From Streptomyces sp. NK15101 (GTDB lineage Bacteria > Actinomycetota > Actinomycetes > Streptomycetales > Streptomycetaceae): 64,000 bases of DNA. Under the pieces are notes generated by a model that made no database searches, was not told where the DNA came from, and saw only the letters and a program-made list of their open reading frames with translations. Made by a program: the position numbers and the translations under genes. Location: the NCBI RefSeq assembly GCF_020400725.1, contig NZ_JAINVG010000022.1:1-64000 (forward strand), written 5' to 3'. Of this stretch, positions 45,159 to 53,905 are shown piece by piece (the stretch's first letter is position 1; every line of letters begins with the position of its first letter).

Positions 45159-46492
45159 GCGATGGCCTCGATCTTCTTCTCGTTCGTGGTGTCGGGGTCG
45201 CCGTCGGTGGTTTCCGCCGCGGCGAAGAGGCGGGTGAAGGCGGCGATGTGCCGGGCGCCGTCCGGGTCGGCCGCCAGCTCGCGCACCAGGACGGTGGGCT
45301 GGTGGAGGGCCTTGTCGACGATGCGGCGGACGCTGCGGCCGATCTCCTGCCGGGCCGCGCCGTCGAGCCCGTCGAGGCGGCGGACGAGCCGGTCGAGTTC
45401 GGCCTCGGCGGCCTCGGTGGCGGCGGTGCGCAGGGCGGTGAGGACGGGCTTGGCGCCGGCGAGCCGCAGGCCCGTGCGGAACTGCTCGACCTCGGCGTCG
45501 ATCAGCTCGTGCGCGGCCTGGACGCTGGCGGCGGAGATCTCGTCCTCCTGGCCCTCCTCCGCGATCCGGCGCAGGTCGACGAAGGTGACGCCGGGCAGTC
45601 CGGCCGCCGTGGGCGCGATGTTGTGCGGCAGCGACAGGTCGAGCAGGAACAGCTCGCGGCCGTCCCGGGCGGCGAGCGCCTCCTCGACGTGCCGGGTGGT
45701 GACGAGGTGGCCGGTGGCGGCGGTGGCGCCGACGACGACGTCCACCTCGGTGAGCAGCCGGGGCACGTCGGCCAGGTCGTAGCCCGCTCCCCCGGTGGTC
45801 TCGGCGAGCCGCTGGGCCTTCTCCGGGGTGCGGTTGGCGACGTGGACCCGGTCGAGGCCGGAGCGGCGCAGTGCGGCGACGACGACGCCGGCGAAGGCGC
45901 CGGCGCCGATGACGAGGGCGGTCTTGCCGTGCAGGGAGCCGACGCGGCGCTCGAAGAAGCCGAGTCCGGCGGTGGCGAGCGAGCGGCCGGCCTCGTTGAG
46001 CCCGGTCTCGTTGCGGGCCCGCTTGCCGACCCGCAGGGCTGTCTGGACGGCCTTGGCGAGGACCCGGCCGGTCCGGTCGAGCCGCTGGGACCGTTCGAGG
46101 CCCAGTTTCACCTGGCCGAGGATCTGGTCCTCGCCGACCACGACCGATTCGAGTCCGGAGGCCACGGCGAAGAGGTGGCGTACGGCTCCGTCGGCGTGGT
46201 GGCTGTAGAGGTGCGGGGCGATCTCGGCGGGGTCGACGCCGGTGTGCTGGGCGAACAGCTCGCCGAGGTCGCCCAGTTCGCCGGGGTCGGGGGTGCCGCC
46301 GCGGGTCTCGGCGTAGATCTCCAGGCGGTTGCAGGTGGAGACGACGACGGCGGCGTCGATGCCGTCGACGGAGGTCACGTCGGAGACGAGTTCCTCGGCG
46401 GGCCGGTCGGTGCCGGCGAGTCTCTCCAGGAGGTCGAGCGGGGCGCTGGCGTGGCTGATGCCGAGGACCAGCATGGAGGAGGACGAGGTCAC
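45155..46492 (-). CDS. hemA: Glutamyl-tRNA reductase
   Basis: 445 aa. Reduces Glu-tRNA(Glu) to glutamate-1-semialdehyde with NADPH. Catalytic Cys54 in VVVSTCNRLEIYAET, the specificity His in LLVLGISHASAPLD-like start, EDQILGQVKLGLERSQ, and an NADPH-binding VIGAGAFAGVVVAALRRSG (the usual GAGxMG is slightly altered). A C-terminal dimerisation helix region with conserved RRIVDKALHQPT follows. It starts four bases after the hemB stop and overlaps the next gene, so it is part of a tight operon. No hemC or hemD follows, unlike housekeeping hem operons. Confidence 0.95.
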   Translation of the reverse strand: MTSSSSMLVLGISHASAPLDLLERLAGTDRPAEELVSDVTSVDGIDAAVVVSTCNRLEIYAETRGGTPDPGELGDLGELFAQHTGVDPAEIAPHLYSHHADGAVRHLFAVASGLESVVVGEDQILGQVKLGLERSQRLDRTGRVLAKAVQTALRVGKRARNETGLNEAGRSLATAGLGFFERRVGSLHGKTALVIGAGAFAGVVVAALRRSGLDRVHVANRTPEKAQRLAETTGGAGYDLADVPRLLTEVDVVVGATAATGHLVTTRHVEEALAARDGRELFLLDLSLPHNIAPTAAGLPGVTFVDLRRIAEEGQEDEISAASVQAAHELIDAEVEQFRTGLRLAGAKPVLTALRTAATEAAEAELDRLVRRLDGLDGAARQEIGRSVRRIVDKALHQPTVLVRELAADPDGARHIAAFTRLFAAAETTDGDPDTTNEKKIEAIA

Positions 46493-46496
46493 CGGG

Positions 46497-47516
46497 TCAC
46501 CGGTCCAGGCTCTGGGCGAACTCGGAGGCCCAGTAGGTGATGATCTGGGTGGCGCCGGCGCGGTGGATGGAGGCGAGGCTCTCCCGGACGACCTGGTCGC
46601 GGTCGATCCAGCCCTTGGCCGCGGCCGCCTCGACCATGGAGTACTCGCCGGAGACCTGGTAGGCGGAGACGGGCACCTGCACGTGGTCGGCGATGAGCCG
46701 GACGATGTCGAGGTAGGCGAGGGCGGGCTTGACCATCACGAGGTCGGCGCCCTCGGCGACGTCGAGCGAGACCTCCAGGAGGGATTCGCGGATGTTGCCG
46801 GGGTACTGCTGGTAGCCCTTGCGGTCGCCGCGCAGGGTGGACTCGACGGCGTCGCGGAAGGGGCCGTAGAAGTGCGAGGCGTACTTGGCGGAGTAGCCGA
46901 GGATGGCGACGGACTGGTGTCCGGCCTGGTCGAGGGCCTCGCGGATGCGGCGGACCTGGCCGTCCATCATGCCGCTGGGGGCGACGATCTGGGCGCCGGC
47001 GTCGGCCTGGACGACGGCGGCCCGCGCGTACAGCTCGATGCTGGCGTCGTTGTCGACGTCGCCGTTCGCGTCGAGGACGCCGGTGTGGCCGTGGTCGGTG
47101 TACTCGTCGAGGTTGATGTCGCCGATGACGACGGTGGAGTCGCCGACCTCGGCGACGACGTCGCGCAGGGCGACCTGGAGGATGCCGTCCGGGTCGACGG
47201 CGCCGGTGCCGGTGGGGTCCTTGTGCTCGGGGATGCCGAAGAGGATCAGTCCGCCGACCCCGTTGGCGACGGCCTCGGCGGCGGCCTTGCGGAGGGAGTC
47301 GCGGGTGTGCTGGAAGACGCCCGGCATGGAGGGGATCTCACGCGGCTCGGTGAGGCCCTCGCGGAGGAAGAGGGGCTGGACGAGGTTGGCGGGGCCGACG
47401 CGGGTCTCGGCGGCGAAGCGGCGCAGCGCGGGGGTGCGGCGGAGACGGCGCGGGCGGTAGTAGGGGGCGGTGGGGTCGGTGGCCGCGGTGTTGCGGCCGT
47501 AGGCGTCGTACGTCAT
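46497..47516 (-). CDS. hemB: Porphobilinogen synthase (δ-aminolevulinate dehydratase)
   Basis: 339 aa. Condenses two 5-aminolevulinates to porphobilinogen. Schiff-base lysines Lys211 (GYSAKYASHFYGPF) and Lys263 (LVMVKPALAYLD) are present, with SGMMDGQVRRIREALDQAG. The zinc cysteines are absent: LDEYTDHGHTGVL has Asn135 and Thr145 at the usual Cys sites, so it is a Zn-independent, probably Mg-dependent enzyme. ATG 47516 with GAGGGAG upstream. First gene of the hemB-hemA-synthetase-hemL operon. Confidence 0.95.
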   Translation of the reverse strand: MTYDAYGRNTAATDPTAPYYRPRRLRRTPALRRFAAETRVGPANLVQPLFLREGLTEPREIPSMPGVFQHTRDSLRKAAAEAVANGVGGLILFGIPEHKDPTGTGAVDPDGILQVALRDVVAEVGDSTVVIGDINLDEYTDHGHTGVLDANGDVDNDASIELYARAAVVQADAGAQIVAPSGMMDGQVRRIREALDQAGHQSVAILGYSAKYASHFYGPFRDAVESTLRGDRKGYQQYPGNIRESLLEVSLDVAEGADLVMVKPALAYLDIVRLIADHVQVPVSAYQVSGEYSMVEAAAAKGWIDRDQVVRESLASIHRAGATQIITYWASEFAQSLDR

Positions 47517-47612
47517 GGGCGTGACTCCCTCGAAGGCGTGGCGTGCGGTGCATGACGGTGGGGGTACGGGCGCGGGGCGGGGTGCCCGGCGCGCGGGGCG
47601 CGCGGGGCGCCG

Positions 47613-47665
47613 GACACGGCGTCTCTCCAGGGCACGGCGTCTCCCGAGGACACGGCATCTCCTAG
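47613..47665. repeat. 18-bp tandem repeat (about 2.9 copies)
   Basis: GACACGGCGTCTCTCCAG, GGCACGGCGTCTCCCGAG and GACACGGCATCTCCTAG in tandem. The last copy runs into the stop codon of the racemase-like gene. It fills the 145-bp spacer before hemB together with a GCGCGGGGC-rich stretch. Confidence 0.6.
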
Positions 47666-48462
47666 AGCGCCGAGCCCAGGAAGACCTGCTCCAGGTGCTT
47701 GCTGACGGGCTCGTCGGGACGGCTGAACCAGTAGCCGTGGCCGCTGCGCTGGAAGAGCTTCAGCTCGCCCAGCTGGACGAGGGTCTCCGCGAGCTTCACG
47801 GCGAGGCCCGCGGGATCGATCACGGGCAGGCCGTGGAGCTCGTGGATGCCGAGGTGCCAGAGGATCTCGTTGGGGATGCCCTCGGCGGGGATGATGACCT
47901 CGGCGCCGGCCCGGGCGGCGCGCTCGGCGGCCGCCGAGTACACCTCGACGAACTCGTCGAAGTCGCCCTCCAGGGAGCGGTGCACGGAGTCCCAGCCGCC
48001 GGGCACGACCTCGTACGAGCTGAGCGAGGACTCCAGGCGGTACTGGCGGATGTTGGCCCTGATGGGCTCCTCCAGCGGCGGCATGAAGCCGAGGACGCCG
48101 AAGCGCTGGCCGGTGAGCGCCGAGAGGAAGAAGGCCGTCTCGCCGTAGCCGAGGGTCGGGATGGAGGCGAGGTGGCGGGCGTCGCGCAGGCCGGGGTCCT
48201 GGCCGGCGGCGATCACCCAGGCGTCGTAGCCCTCCCGCTCCGCGACCAGCGCGGACTCGGAGAAGTGCCGGCTGAAGAGCACCTGGGCGGAGTGGTGGCC
48301 GACGAGGCCGAAGGGGGTGCGGTCGGGGTACGTGTCGGCCGGCAGGGTCTTGATGTCGACGGTGGTGCCGGGCGCGGCGATCGCGTCGAGGTGCTCGCGG
48401 TACCACTGGTCGAGCAGCGGCAGGCGTCCCTCAACGGTGTGCTTGTGAAACCAGATCCGCAT
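47662..48462 (-). CDS. Asp/Glu/hydantoin-racemase superfamily protein without catalytic cysteines
   Basis: 266 aa. The fold is recognisable from WVIAAGQDPGLRDARHLASI, PTLGYGETAFFLSALTGQRF and AEGIPNEILWHLGIHELHG, the order seen in hydantoin racemases and related AroM/Asp-Glu racemases. Both catalytic Cys positions are changed: AAGQD (Gly87) and IIPAEG (Glu194). Cofactor-free racemisation by the two-Cys mechanism is therefore not possible. ATG 48462 has AAAGG eight bases upstream; the gene overlaps the monooxygenase by 32 bases. It was probably recruited for another reaction, such as isomerisation, hydrolysis or binding (inference). Confidence 0.75.
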   Translation of the reverse strand: MRIWFHKHTVEGRLPLLDQWYREHLDAIAAPGTTVDIKTLPADTYPDRTPFGLVGHHSAQVLFSRHFSESALVAEREGYDAWVIAAGQDPGLRDARHLASIPTLGYGETAFFLSALTGQRFGVLGFMPPLEEPIRANIRQYRLESSLSSYEVVPGGWDSVHRSLEGDFDEFVEVYSAAAERAARAGAEVIIPAEGIPNEILWHLGIHELHGLPVIDPAGLAVKLAETLVQLGELKLFQRSGHGYWFSRPDEPVSKHLEQVFLGSAL

Positions 48463-49681
48463 GTGCGTCACCTTTCAGGGGTCGTGGTGCGACGTCGAGA
48501 AGTGATGCCTTGAGCAGGTAGTCGGTGGCGGCGCGGGGATCCGCCGCGGTGTTCCTCAGGTCGGCGATCCGGGCGCGGAGTTCGGCCGGGCTCTCCAGGC
48601 CGGCCGTGCGGGCCTCGCTGCGCGGGATGACGGCCGTCTCGACGACGGAGCGTCGGTGGCCGAGGGCCGTGTCGAGGGGTGCCTCGTCCCCGGTGCCCTC
48701 GTGCAGGACCGCGGCCAGGGCCCGGCCGGTGTCCACGGCGTCGTGGATCCCGCAGTTCATGTTCAGGCCGCCGGCGGTGGACGTGAGGTGGGCCGCGTCC
48801 CCGGCGAACAGCACCCGGCCGGCCCGGTAGCGCGGCAGCAGGAACCGGGCGAGCCGGTAGGTGTGCGCCTCGTCGATCCGTACGGCCCGTCCGGCGGCGC
48901 CCGGCAGGGCCCGCTCGACCCGGGCCCGCACGGCCTCCGGCGCGAGCACCTCGTCGCGGGGCGTGCCGCGCCGGACGCGGAAGATGAGCCGCCAGTGGTC
49001 GGGCATCCCGAGCGCGCTGAACGAGGCCCGCGGGTCACGGACGTAGGTCAGCGGGGCGAGCCCGGGGACCAGTTCGTCGAGCGGGGAGGCGGTGACCACG
49101 CGCAGCGCGTAGTCGGGGTACTCCACGGCCGTGCCGGGCAGCCCGACGAGCTCGCGCAGCCGGCTCCGGCTGCCGTCGGCCGCCAGGACGTACGGGTGGC
49201 GGCTGTCGGTGGCCCGCCCCGCCGCGTCCTCGGTGCGCAGCCGCACCCCGTCGCCGGTCTCGCCGGCTCCGGTGACGGTGGCACCGAACCGTACGTCGGC
49301 GAGGCCGGTGGCGGTCAGCGCGTCGAGCAGCAGGGGGGTGAGCCGGGCCTGTTCGACGTGGAGCCGGTAGGGGTGGCGGGTGTGGCCGGCGAGCAGGGCG
49401 TAGTCCAGCTCGGCGTGCACGCCGCCGTCCAGGTCGCGCCACTGGACGCGGTCGACGGTGCGCCCCTGCACGCGCAGGGCGTCCGCGACGCCGAGCTCGT
49501 CGAGGAGGTCGAGGGTGGCGGGGTGGAAGGTGGAGGCGCGGGACTCGGTGGCCAGTCCGCTGCCGGCCTCCAGGACGGTCACCGGGATCCCGGCGCGGGC
49601 CAGGACGAGCGCGGCGGTCAGTCCCACCGGCCCGGCGCCGACGACGGCGACGGGCCGCCGGGGCGCTCCGCGGCCGCTCAC
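48431..49681 (-). CDS. FAD-dependent aromatic-hydroxylase-type monooxygenase
   Basis: 416-aa class A flavin monooxygenase (PHBH fold). GxGxxG in PVAVVGAGPVGLTAALVLAR, the DG motif in VLAADGSRSRLRELVG and the GD motif VLFAGDAAHLTSTAGGLNMN. The usual Pro in the GD loop (HxxxPxGG) is Thr here. Substrates of relatives are phenolic or heteroaromatic acids. GTG 49681 overlaps the stop of the preceding racemase-like gene by four bases and its end overlaps the next, so the three form one transcript. Within this island, oxidation of a pyrrole or an aminolevulinate-derived ring is a plausible role but unproven. Confidence 0.87.
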   Translation of the reverse strand: MSGRGAPRRPVAVVGAGPVGLTAALVLARAGIPVTVLEAGSGLATESRASTFHPATLDLLDELGVADALRVQGRTVDRVQWRDLDGGVHAELDYALLAGHTRHPYRLHVEQARLTPLLLDALTATGLADVRFGATVTGAGETGDGVRLRTEDAAGRATDSRHPYVLAADGSRSRLRELVGLPGTAVEYPDYALRVVTASPLDELVPGLAPLTYVRDPRASFSALGMPDHWRLIFRVRRGTPRDEVLAPEAVRARVERALPGAAGRAVRIDEAHTYRLARFLLPRYRAGRVLFAGDAAHLTSTAGGLNMNCGIHDAVDTGRALAAVLHEGTGDEAPLDTALGHRRSVVETAVIPRSEARTAGLESPAELRARIADLRNTAADPRAATDYLLKASLLDVAPRPLKGDAHADLVSQAHR

Positions 49682-50457
49682 GGCACGGCCACGGCGGCGG
49701 TCCCGGGGGCAGCGGCACGGCTGCCGGTCTTCTCGGCCAGCCGGCGCAGCAGCGGGTGGGCGTCGGGACCGTCGGCCGGGAGGCCGAGGGTGTCGCGGGC
49801 CCACCAGGCGCTCGCCAGGTTGGAGGTGAGCAGGGTGCGCCCGCTGTCCCGGCCGAGCTCGGCGAGCGCGTCGAAGGTGAACATGCCGGTGCCGGTGAAC
49901 AACAGGGTCGCGTCGTCGGGGAGTTCGGCCTCCCGGACCTGGGCGACGAGTTCGTCGGTGGTCACGTCGTACGGCGAGAAGCGCGCGCCGGCCCGGATCT
50001 TGACGATCCGGTCGACCGTGAGCCCGGCCGACTCCCAGTAGGCGTGCGAGAGTTCGGTGAGCCAGGGCTCGTACGGCGAGACGAGCACGAGCCGCTCGGC
50101 GCCCACGGCCCGCGCGGTGTCGAGGATGGCCAGGGCCGCGGACCGTACGGGTGCTCCGGCGCGCTCGGAGAGTTCCGCGCAGAGGGCGCGGTCGCCTTCC
50201 GGGGTGAGGAGGTAGTGCGAGCCGGTGCAGGAGACGACGGCCGCGTCGAGACGCAGTCCGCCGAAATTCCGCAGGACTTCGGGGAGCACGTCGTTGTACT
50301 TCTCGAGCCGGCCGCGCAGGTCCTTTCCGGGAAGTACCGGGAATCGCGAGGTGTGGACATTGAATTCTGGGCTTACGAGGCTGCCGATCTCGGGTTCGGC
50401 GGCGGCGTTTCCGGACGGAACCACCACACCGAGCCGCGGCGCCGATTGCAGAGCCAT
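49678..50457 (-). CDS. Maleate-isomerase/arylmalonate-decarboxylase-like protein with a single Cys
   Basis: 259 aa, Asp/Glu racemase superfamily, closest to maleate cis-trans isomerases: RLGVVVPSGNAAAEPEIGSL, AAVVSCTGSHYLLTPEGD (Cys77, first catalytic Cys) and RLVLVSPYEPWLTELSHAYW. The second Cys, expected where LLFTGTGMFTFDALAEL lies (residues 186-202), is replaced by Gly/Thr. One-Cys members of the superfamily include decarboxylases. ATG 50457 has GGAGAG upstream. It leads a three-gene coupled unit and is preceded by a terminator. Confidence 0.8.
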   Translation of the reverse strand: MALQSAPRLGVVVPSGNAAAEPEIGSLVSPEFNVHTSRFPVLPGKDLRGRLEKYNDVLPEVLRNFGGLRLDAAVVSCTGSHYLLTPEGDRALCAELSERAGAPVRSAALAILDTARAVGAERLVLVSPYEPWLTELSHAYWESAGLTVDRIVKIRAGARFSPYDVTTDELVAQVREAELPDDATLLFTGTGMFTFDALAELGRDSGRTLLTSNLASAWWARDTLGLPADGPDAHPLLRRLAEKTGSRAAAPGTAAVAVP

Positions 50458-50565
50458 GAACGAGTCTCTCCCATCCGCCGGTGCCATTGACATCACCGTA
50501 CGGGCGGGGCGGCCCGCACATCGATACGGGAATCCGCACCCCTTCACGGGCGCCGGAAATGCGAA

Positions 50566-50597
50566 CGGCGCCGCACCGTGAATACGGTGCGGCGCCG
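50566..50597 (-). terminator. Perfect 14-bp hairpin after the tautomerase gene
   Basis: CGGCGCCGCACCGT, loop GAAT, and its exact complement, 18 bp after the tautomerase stop; on the minus strand it is followed by TTCGCATTT. Confidence 0.8.
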
Positions 50598-50615
50598 CCG
50601 ACAGGAATACGGAAT

Positions 50616-51035
50616 TCAGCTCGCCCGGGCCGCCTCGGCGACGAGTTCGTCGATCTTCGCGCGGCGGGTCAGTCCGCCGTTCACGGCCCAGTTCCCCTCC
50701 GGGATCTCGTTCACGACGAGCCAGACGACGGTGTCGGGTCCCGTCGCCCCGTGCACGTGCCGGGTGACCTCGACGGACAGCGCCTCGTTCCGCTCGGGGG
50801 TGAGGAAGCCCTCCAGGGGCGTGACGACGACCAGGACGCCCGGCGGCCGGCCGGCGCCGGTGGTCGCCAGCCCCTTGGCGGCCTCGCGGACGTACACCCA
50901 GGTGGCGGCGGCGAAGAATTCGGTGCGGGGCAGCTCCATGGCCGTCAGCACGGAGTCGGCGACCTGCCGCTGCAGGACCTCCGCGGCGGCCTCGGTGAGG
51001 GTGCCCTCGGGAACGGTTATCTCGACCAGCGGCAT
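50616..51035 (-). CDS. Tautomerase-superfamily protein with N-terminal Pro
   Basis: 139 aa. MPLVEITVPEGTLTEAAAEV gives Pro1 after Met removal, the catalytic base of 4-oxalocrotonate tautomerase/MIF enzymes. A second β-α-β unit begins around GVLVVVTPLEGFLTPERNEA. Length is double that of 4-OT, like fused or cis-CaaD-type members. ATG 51035 has AAAGGGAG. It is 36 bp downstream of the YCII-LuxR gene and probably co-transcribed with it. Substrate probably an enol or keto acid of the island's pathway. Confidence 0.8.
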   Translation of the reverse strand: MPLVEITVPEGTLTEAAAEVLQRQVADSVLTAMELPRTEFFAAATWVYVREAAKGLATTGAGRPPGVLVVVTPLEGFLTPERNEALSVEVTRHVHGATGPDTVVWLVVNEIPEGNWAVNGGLTRRAKIDELVAEAARAS

Positions 51036-51071
51036 GGTGACTCCCTTTCGTCTGCTGGTGGGACGGACGGA

Positions 51072-51647
51072 TCAGCAGGCCAGCGCGGCTTCGAACCGGT
51101 CGATGGCAGCGGCCAGTTGGGCGCGCCTGCGGATGTCGAGCTTCCGGTAGATCCGGGTGATGTGCAGCTCCACGGCCCGGGTGGAGACCGTGAAGGACTC
51201 GGCGATCTGCTTGTTGGTCAGGCCGTCGAGCATCATCGTGGCGATGCGCCGCTCGTGGGCGGTCAGCTCCTCACGGGCGCTCGGCGGGGCGAGCGGCGCG
51301 ACGGGTGCCGGCACGCCCCCGCGTATTCGCTCGTGGGTCCCGGCGCCTCCGGTGGACCGTTCGAGGCCGGCCAGCACCACGTGGCCCATGACGGCGTTCC
51401 ATTCCCGGACCCGCAGCTCGCCGATGACCTGCGCCTGCGCGTACGGGTCGGCGTACAGCACCCGTAAGAGCGTGCGGCGGTCGGGGGCCTCGCAGACCAG
51501 GAACTCCCCGGTGCCGTCCCGCCAGGGACCGCCGCCGAGCAGGATGCCGCGCTCGGCCATTCTTTTCCAGTAGGCCCGGTGAGCCTCTCCGAAACTCAGC
51601 CGGTCCGTCTCATCGGCACGGAAAACGAGTTCGACCACAAAAGCCAC
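51072..51647 (-). CDS. YCII-domain / LuxR-HTH fusion regulator
   Basis: 191 aa. N-terminal YCII-like α+β barrel (AFVVELVFRADETDRLSFGE, AHRAYWKRMAERGILLGGGP, FLVCEAPDRRTLLRVLYADP) joined by a Pro-rich linker to a LuxR-type HTH (LTAHERRIATMMLDGLTNKQ, then IAESFTVSTRAVELHITRIY). YCII barrels bind small metabolites or are enzymes, so this may be a ligand-responsive, pathway-specific regulator. I prefer GTG 51647, which has GGGGGAG seven bases upstream and gives the usual YCII start, over ATG 51662. An AACAcaaTGTT inverted repeat lies in the upstream gap. Confidence 0.8.
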   Translation of the reverse strand: MAFVVELVFRADETDRLSFGEAHRAYWKRMAERGILLGGGPWRDGTGEFLVCEAPDRRTLLRVLYADPYAQAQVIGELRVREWNAVMGHVVLAGLERSTGGAGTHERIRGGVPAPVAPLAPPSAREELTAHERRIATMMLDGLTNKQIAESFTVSTRAVELHITRIYRKLDIRRRAQLAAAIDRFEAALAC

Positions 51648-51851
51648 GTGCGACTCCCCCATAAAGGCCGGATGTTTCCACTTGCGACGCTACCATCCAC
51701 CGCCCGCCCATTGAATGAACACAATGTTGCGGACGACGGCCCGGTCTTTCCTGGGATTCCGGCCGGTCTGGGTTCCGGGAGAATGACGCCCACCCGGCCG
51801 CCGAGAACGGCCGGGTATCGCCTTGCGGTGCCGAATTTCGACGGTGCCCGG

Positions 51852-52781
51852 CTAGTCGGCCGCCGCCGGCGCCGGTACGGGTGCGGCCCCGGGAGCCGGT
51901 TCGGCCGCCGGCTTCGGCTTGCGCCGCAGGAGGCCGGTGGCGGCGAGCACCGCCACCGCGCCGAGCCACACGGTCCAGCCGAGCGGTTCGCGCAGCACGA
52001 CGGCACCGAGCACCACGGCCACCGCGGTCATCAGATAGGTGACGGTGGAGGCCACCGTGGGCCCGTCCTTGATGATCAGCTCGAAGTTGAGCAGCGCGGC
52101 GAAGCCGGTGCAGACCACGCCGAGGACGAGGACCGAGATCACCGAGTCGGCGCGCCAGGTCACGGTCTGGAGGCCGAGGAACGGGAAGGCGGCGAGGAGC
52201 AGCACGGTCGCCGCGCCGAGCTGCCCGCCCGCCAGCATCAGCGGCGGAATGCCCCTGCCCACGAGGAACTTGCCCATGTACGCGAAGCTGGCGCCGAAGC
52301 TGACCGAGCCGAGGACGAAGCAGAGGATGCTCCAACCGGTGCCCGCCGAGGCCGCGTTCCAGGGCGAGGCGATGAGCGCGGTGCCTCCGAGGCCGAGCAG
52401 CACACCGCCCGCCTTGAACCCGGAGACCCGCTTCTCCTGGCCGAGGAGCAGGGCGGCCGCAAGGGTCCAGATCGGCGCGCTGCCGTTGACCACGGCGGCG
52501 ACGCTGCTGGAGCCGGCGATCTCGCCCTCGGCGTAGAGGGTCCAGGGGACGGCGTTGCCGAGGAGCGCGGCGACCGTCAGGTGCCCCCAGGTGGCGGGCT
52601 CCTTGGGCAGCCGGAGCCCCTTCGCGTACCCGATGGCGAGGATGACGACGGCGCCGAGGGCGAGCCGGATCAGCACCATCTGCACGGGCGAGAAGCCGTA
52701 TCCGGCGATCTTGATCCACAGGAAGACGGAGCCCCAGATGAGGCTCAGCGCGGCCAGCCGCGTGTACGTGGCTTTGGACAT
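51852..52781 (-). CDS. EamA/DMT-family transporter
   Basis: 309 aa, ten predicted membrane helices in two EamA repeats: AALSLIWGSVFLWIKIAGYG ... NAVPWTLYAEGEIAGSSSVA and SFGASFAYMGKFLVGRGIPP ... VASTVTYLMTAVAVVLGAVV. DMT transporters export amino acids and small metabolites. An Ala/Pro-rich cytoplasmic tail closes the protein. ATG 52781. It lies inside the island and is a candidate exporter of the product or an intermediate. Confidence 0.87.
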   Translation of the reverse strand: MSKATYTRLAALSLIWGSVFLWIKIAGYGFSPVQMVLIRLALGAVVILAIGYAKGLRLPKEPATWGHLTVAALLGNAVPWTLYAEGEIAGSSSVAAVVNGSAPIWTLAAALLLGQEKRVSGFKAGGVLLGLGGTALIASPWNAASAGTGWSILCFVLGSVSFGASFAYMGKFLVGRGIPPLMLAGGQLGAATVLLLAAFPFLGLQTVTWRADSVISVLVLGVVCTGFAALLNFELIIKDGPTVASTVTYLMTAVAVVLGAVVLREPLGWTVWLGAVAVLAATGLLRRKPKPAAEPAPGAAPVPAPAAAD

Positions 52782-52935
52782 GGGTGTTCCCGATCCAGGA
52801 GGAGAGAAGTCGGAGGAGGGGCGCGCGAAGTGGTCCGCGGTACGGGAAAGAGCCTCGCAGCGGCGGCCGGACGGGTCCAGCAACGGCTCGTGGACGGTAC
52901 CTTCCACGAGCCGTGGAGAATGGCGTTCCGCCTGG

Positions 52936-53868
52936 TCAGGCGGCGACGGCGGCCCGGGCCACCGTGCGGAGCGCGTCCAGGACGGCGGCGATCTCCGGGG
53001 AGGTCTGGCTGCCCTCACGTACGGCCGCGAAGACCGTGCGGGACGGGGCCTGTTCGCTGAACGCGCGGATCGTCACCTCGGGCCGCGGCGCCGGCTTGGC
53101 CATCCGCGGGACGAGCGCGACCCCGAGGCCGAGCCGCACCGCCGCCAGCGTGGCGTCCCAGTCGCCGATGGCGTGGGAGGCCTGCGGGGTGAACCCGGCG
53201 GCGGTGCAGGCGGCGACGCCGATGTCGTGGCACATGCCCGTCGTCGCGAAGATCCAGGTCTCCTCGGCGAGGTCGGCGAGGAGCAGCCGGGGGCTGCCGA
53301 GGAGCCGGTGGCCCTCCGGCAGGGCGATGTCGAAGGGGTCCTCGCAGAGCGCGACCCGGTGGAACCGCGCGTCGAAGCGCCCGTCCTCGCCCGCGGCTCC
53401 GGGGCGGTGCGCGGTGTCCGCGGAGATGACGACGTCCGTCTCCCCGCGGTGCAGCATGGAGAAGCTCTCCGGCGGGTCGACCTCGGCGAGCGAGGTCCGC
53501 AGGAGCGGCCGGCTCTCCCGCAGCCGGGCCACGGCGGGCAGGATCAGCGCCGAGAGGGTGGTGGAGAAACCGGCCACCGCGACCTCGCCGCGCTCGCCGC
53601 TGCCGTGCGCGGCGAGCTCCGCGCGCATCTGCTCGACCTGGGTGAAGACGGCGTCGGCGTGCCGGAGCACGATCCGCGCCGCGCCGGTGAGGCGCAGCCG
53701 GCGCCCGGACGGTTCGGTGAGCGGAACGCCCAACTCCCGTCCCAGGGCGCTGATCTGCTGCGAGACGGCCTGCGGGGTGAGGTGGAGGGCCTGGGCGGCG
53801 GCGCTGACGGTGCCGCGCTCGCTGAGCTCCCTGAGCACGCGCAGCTTCCGCAGGTCCAGATCGGCCAC
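52936..53868 (-). CDS. LysR-family transcriptional regulator
   Basis: 310 aa. HTH near the N-terminus (LRVLRELSERGTVSAAAQAL, HLTPQAVSQQISALGRELGV) and a LysR substrate-binding domain (VAGFSTTLSALILPAVARLR, GDWDATLAAVRLGLGVALVP). GTG 53868 is preceded by GGGAGG ten bases away; GTG 53877 is too close to the site. It follows the luciferase-like gene by 37 bp and may share its transcript. Likely regulator of the adjacent transporter or oxidoreductase genes. Confidence 0.88.
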   Translation of the reverse strand: MADLDLRKLRVLRELSERGTVSAAAQALHLTPQAVSQQISALGRELGVPLTEPSGRRLRLTGAARIVLRHADAVFTQVEQMRAELAAHGSGERGEVAVAGFSTTLSALILPAVARLRESRPLLRTSLAEVDPPESFSMLHRGETDVVISADTAHRPGAAGEDGRFDARFHRVALCEDPFDIALPEGHRLLGSPRLLLADLAEETWIFATTGMCHDIGVAACTAAGFTPQASHAIGDWDATLAAVRLGLGVALVPRMAKPAPRPEVTIRAFSEQAPSRTVFAAVREGSQTSPEIAAVLDALRTVARAAVAA

Positions 53869-53905
53869 GTCCCGCACCCCTCCCCCTCTCTCCGCCGGCG
53901 TCTCG

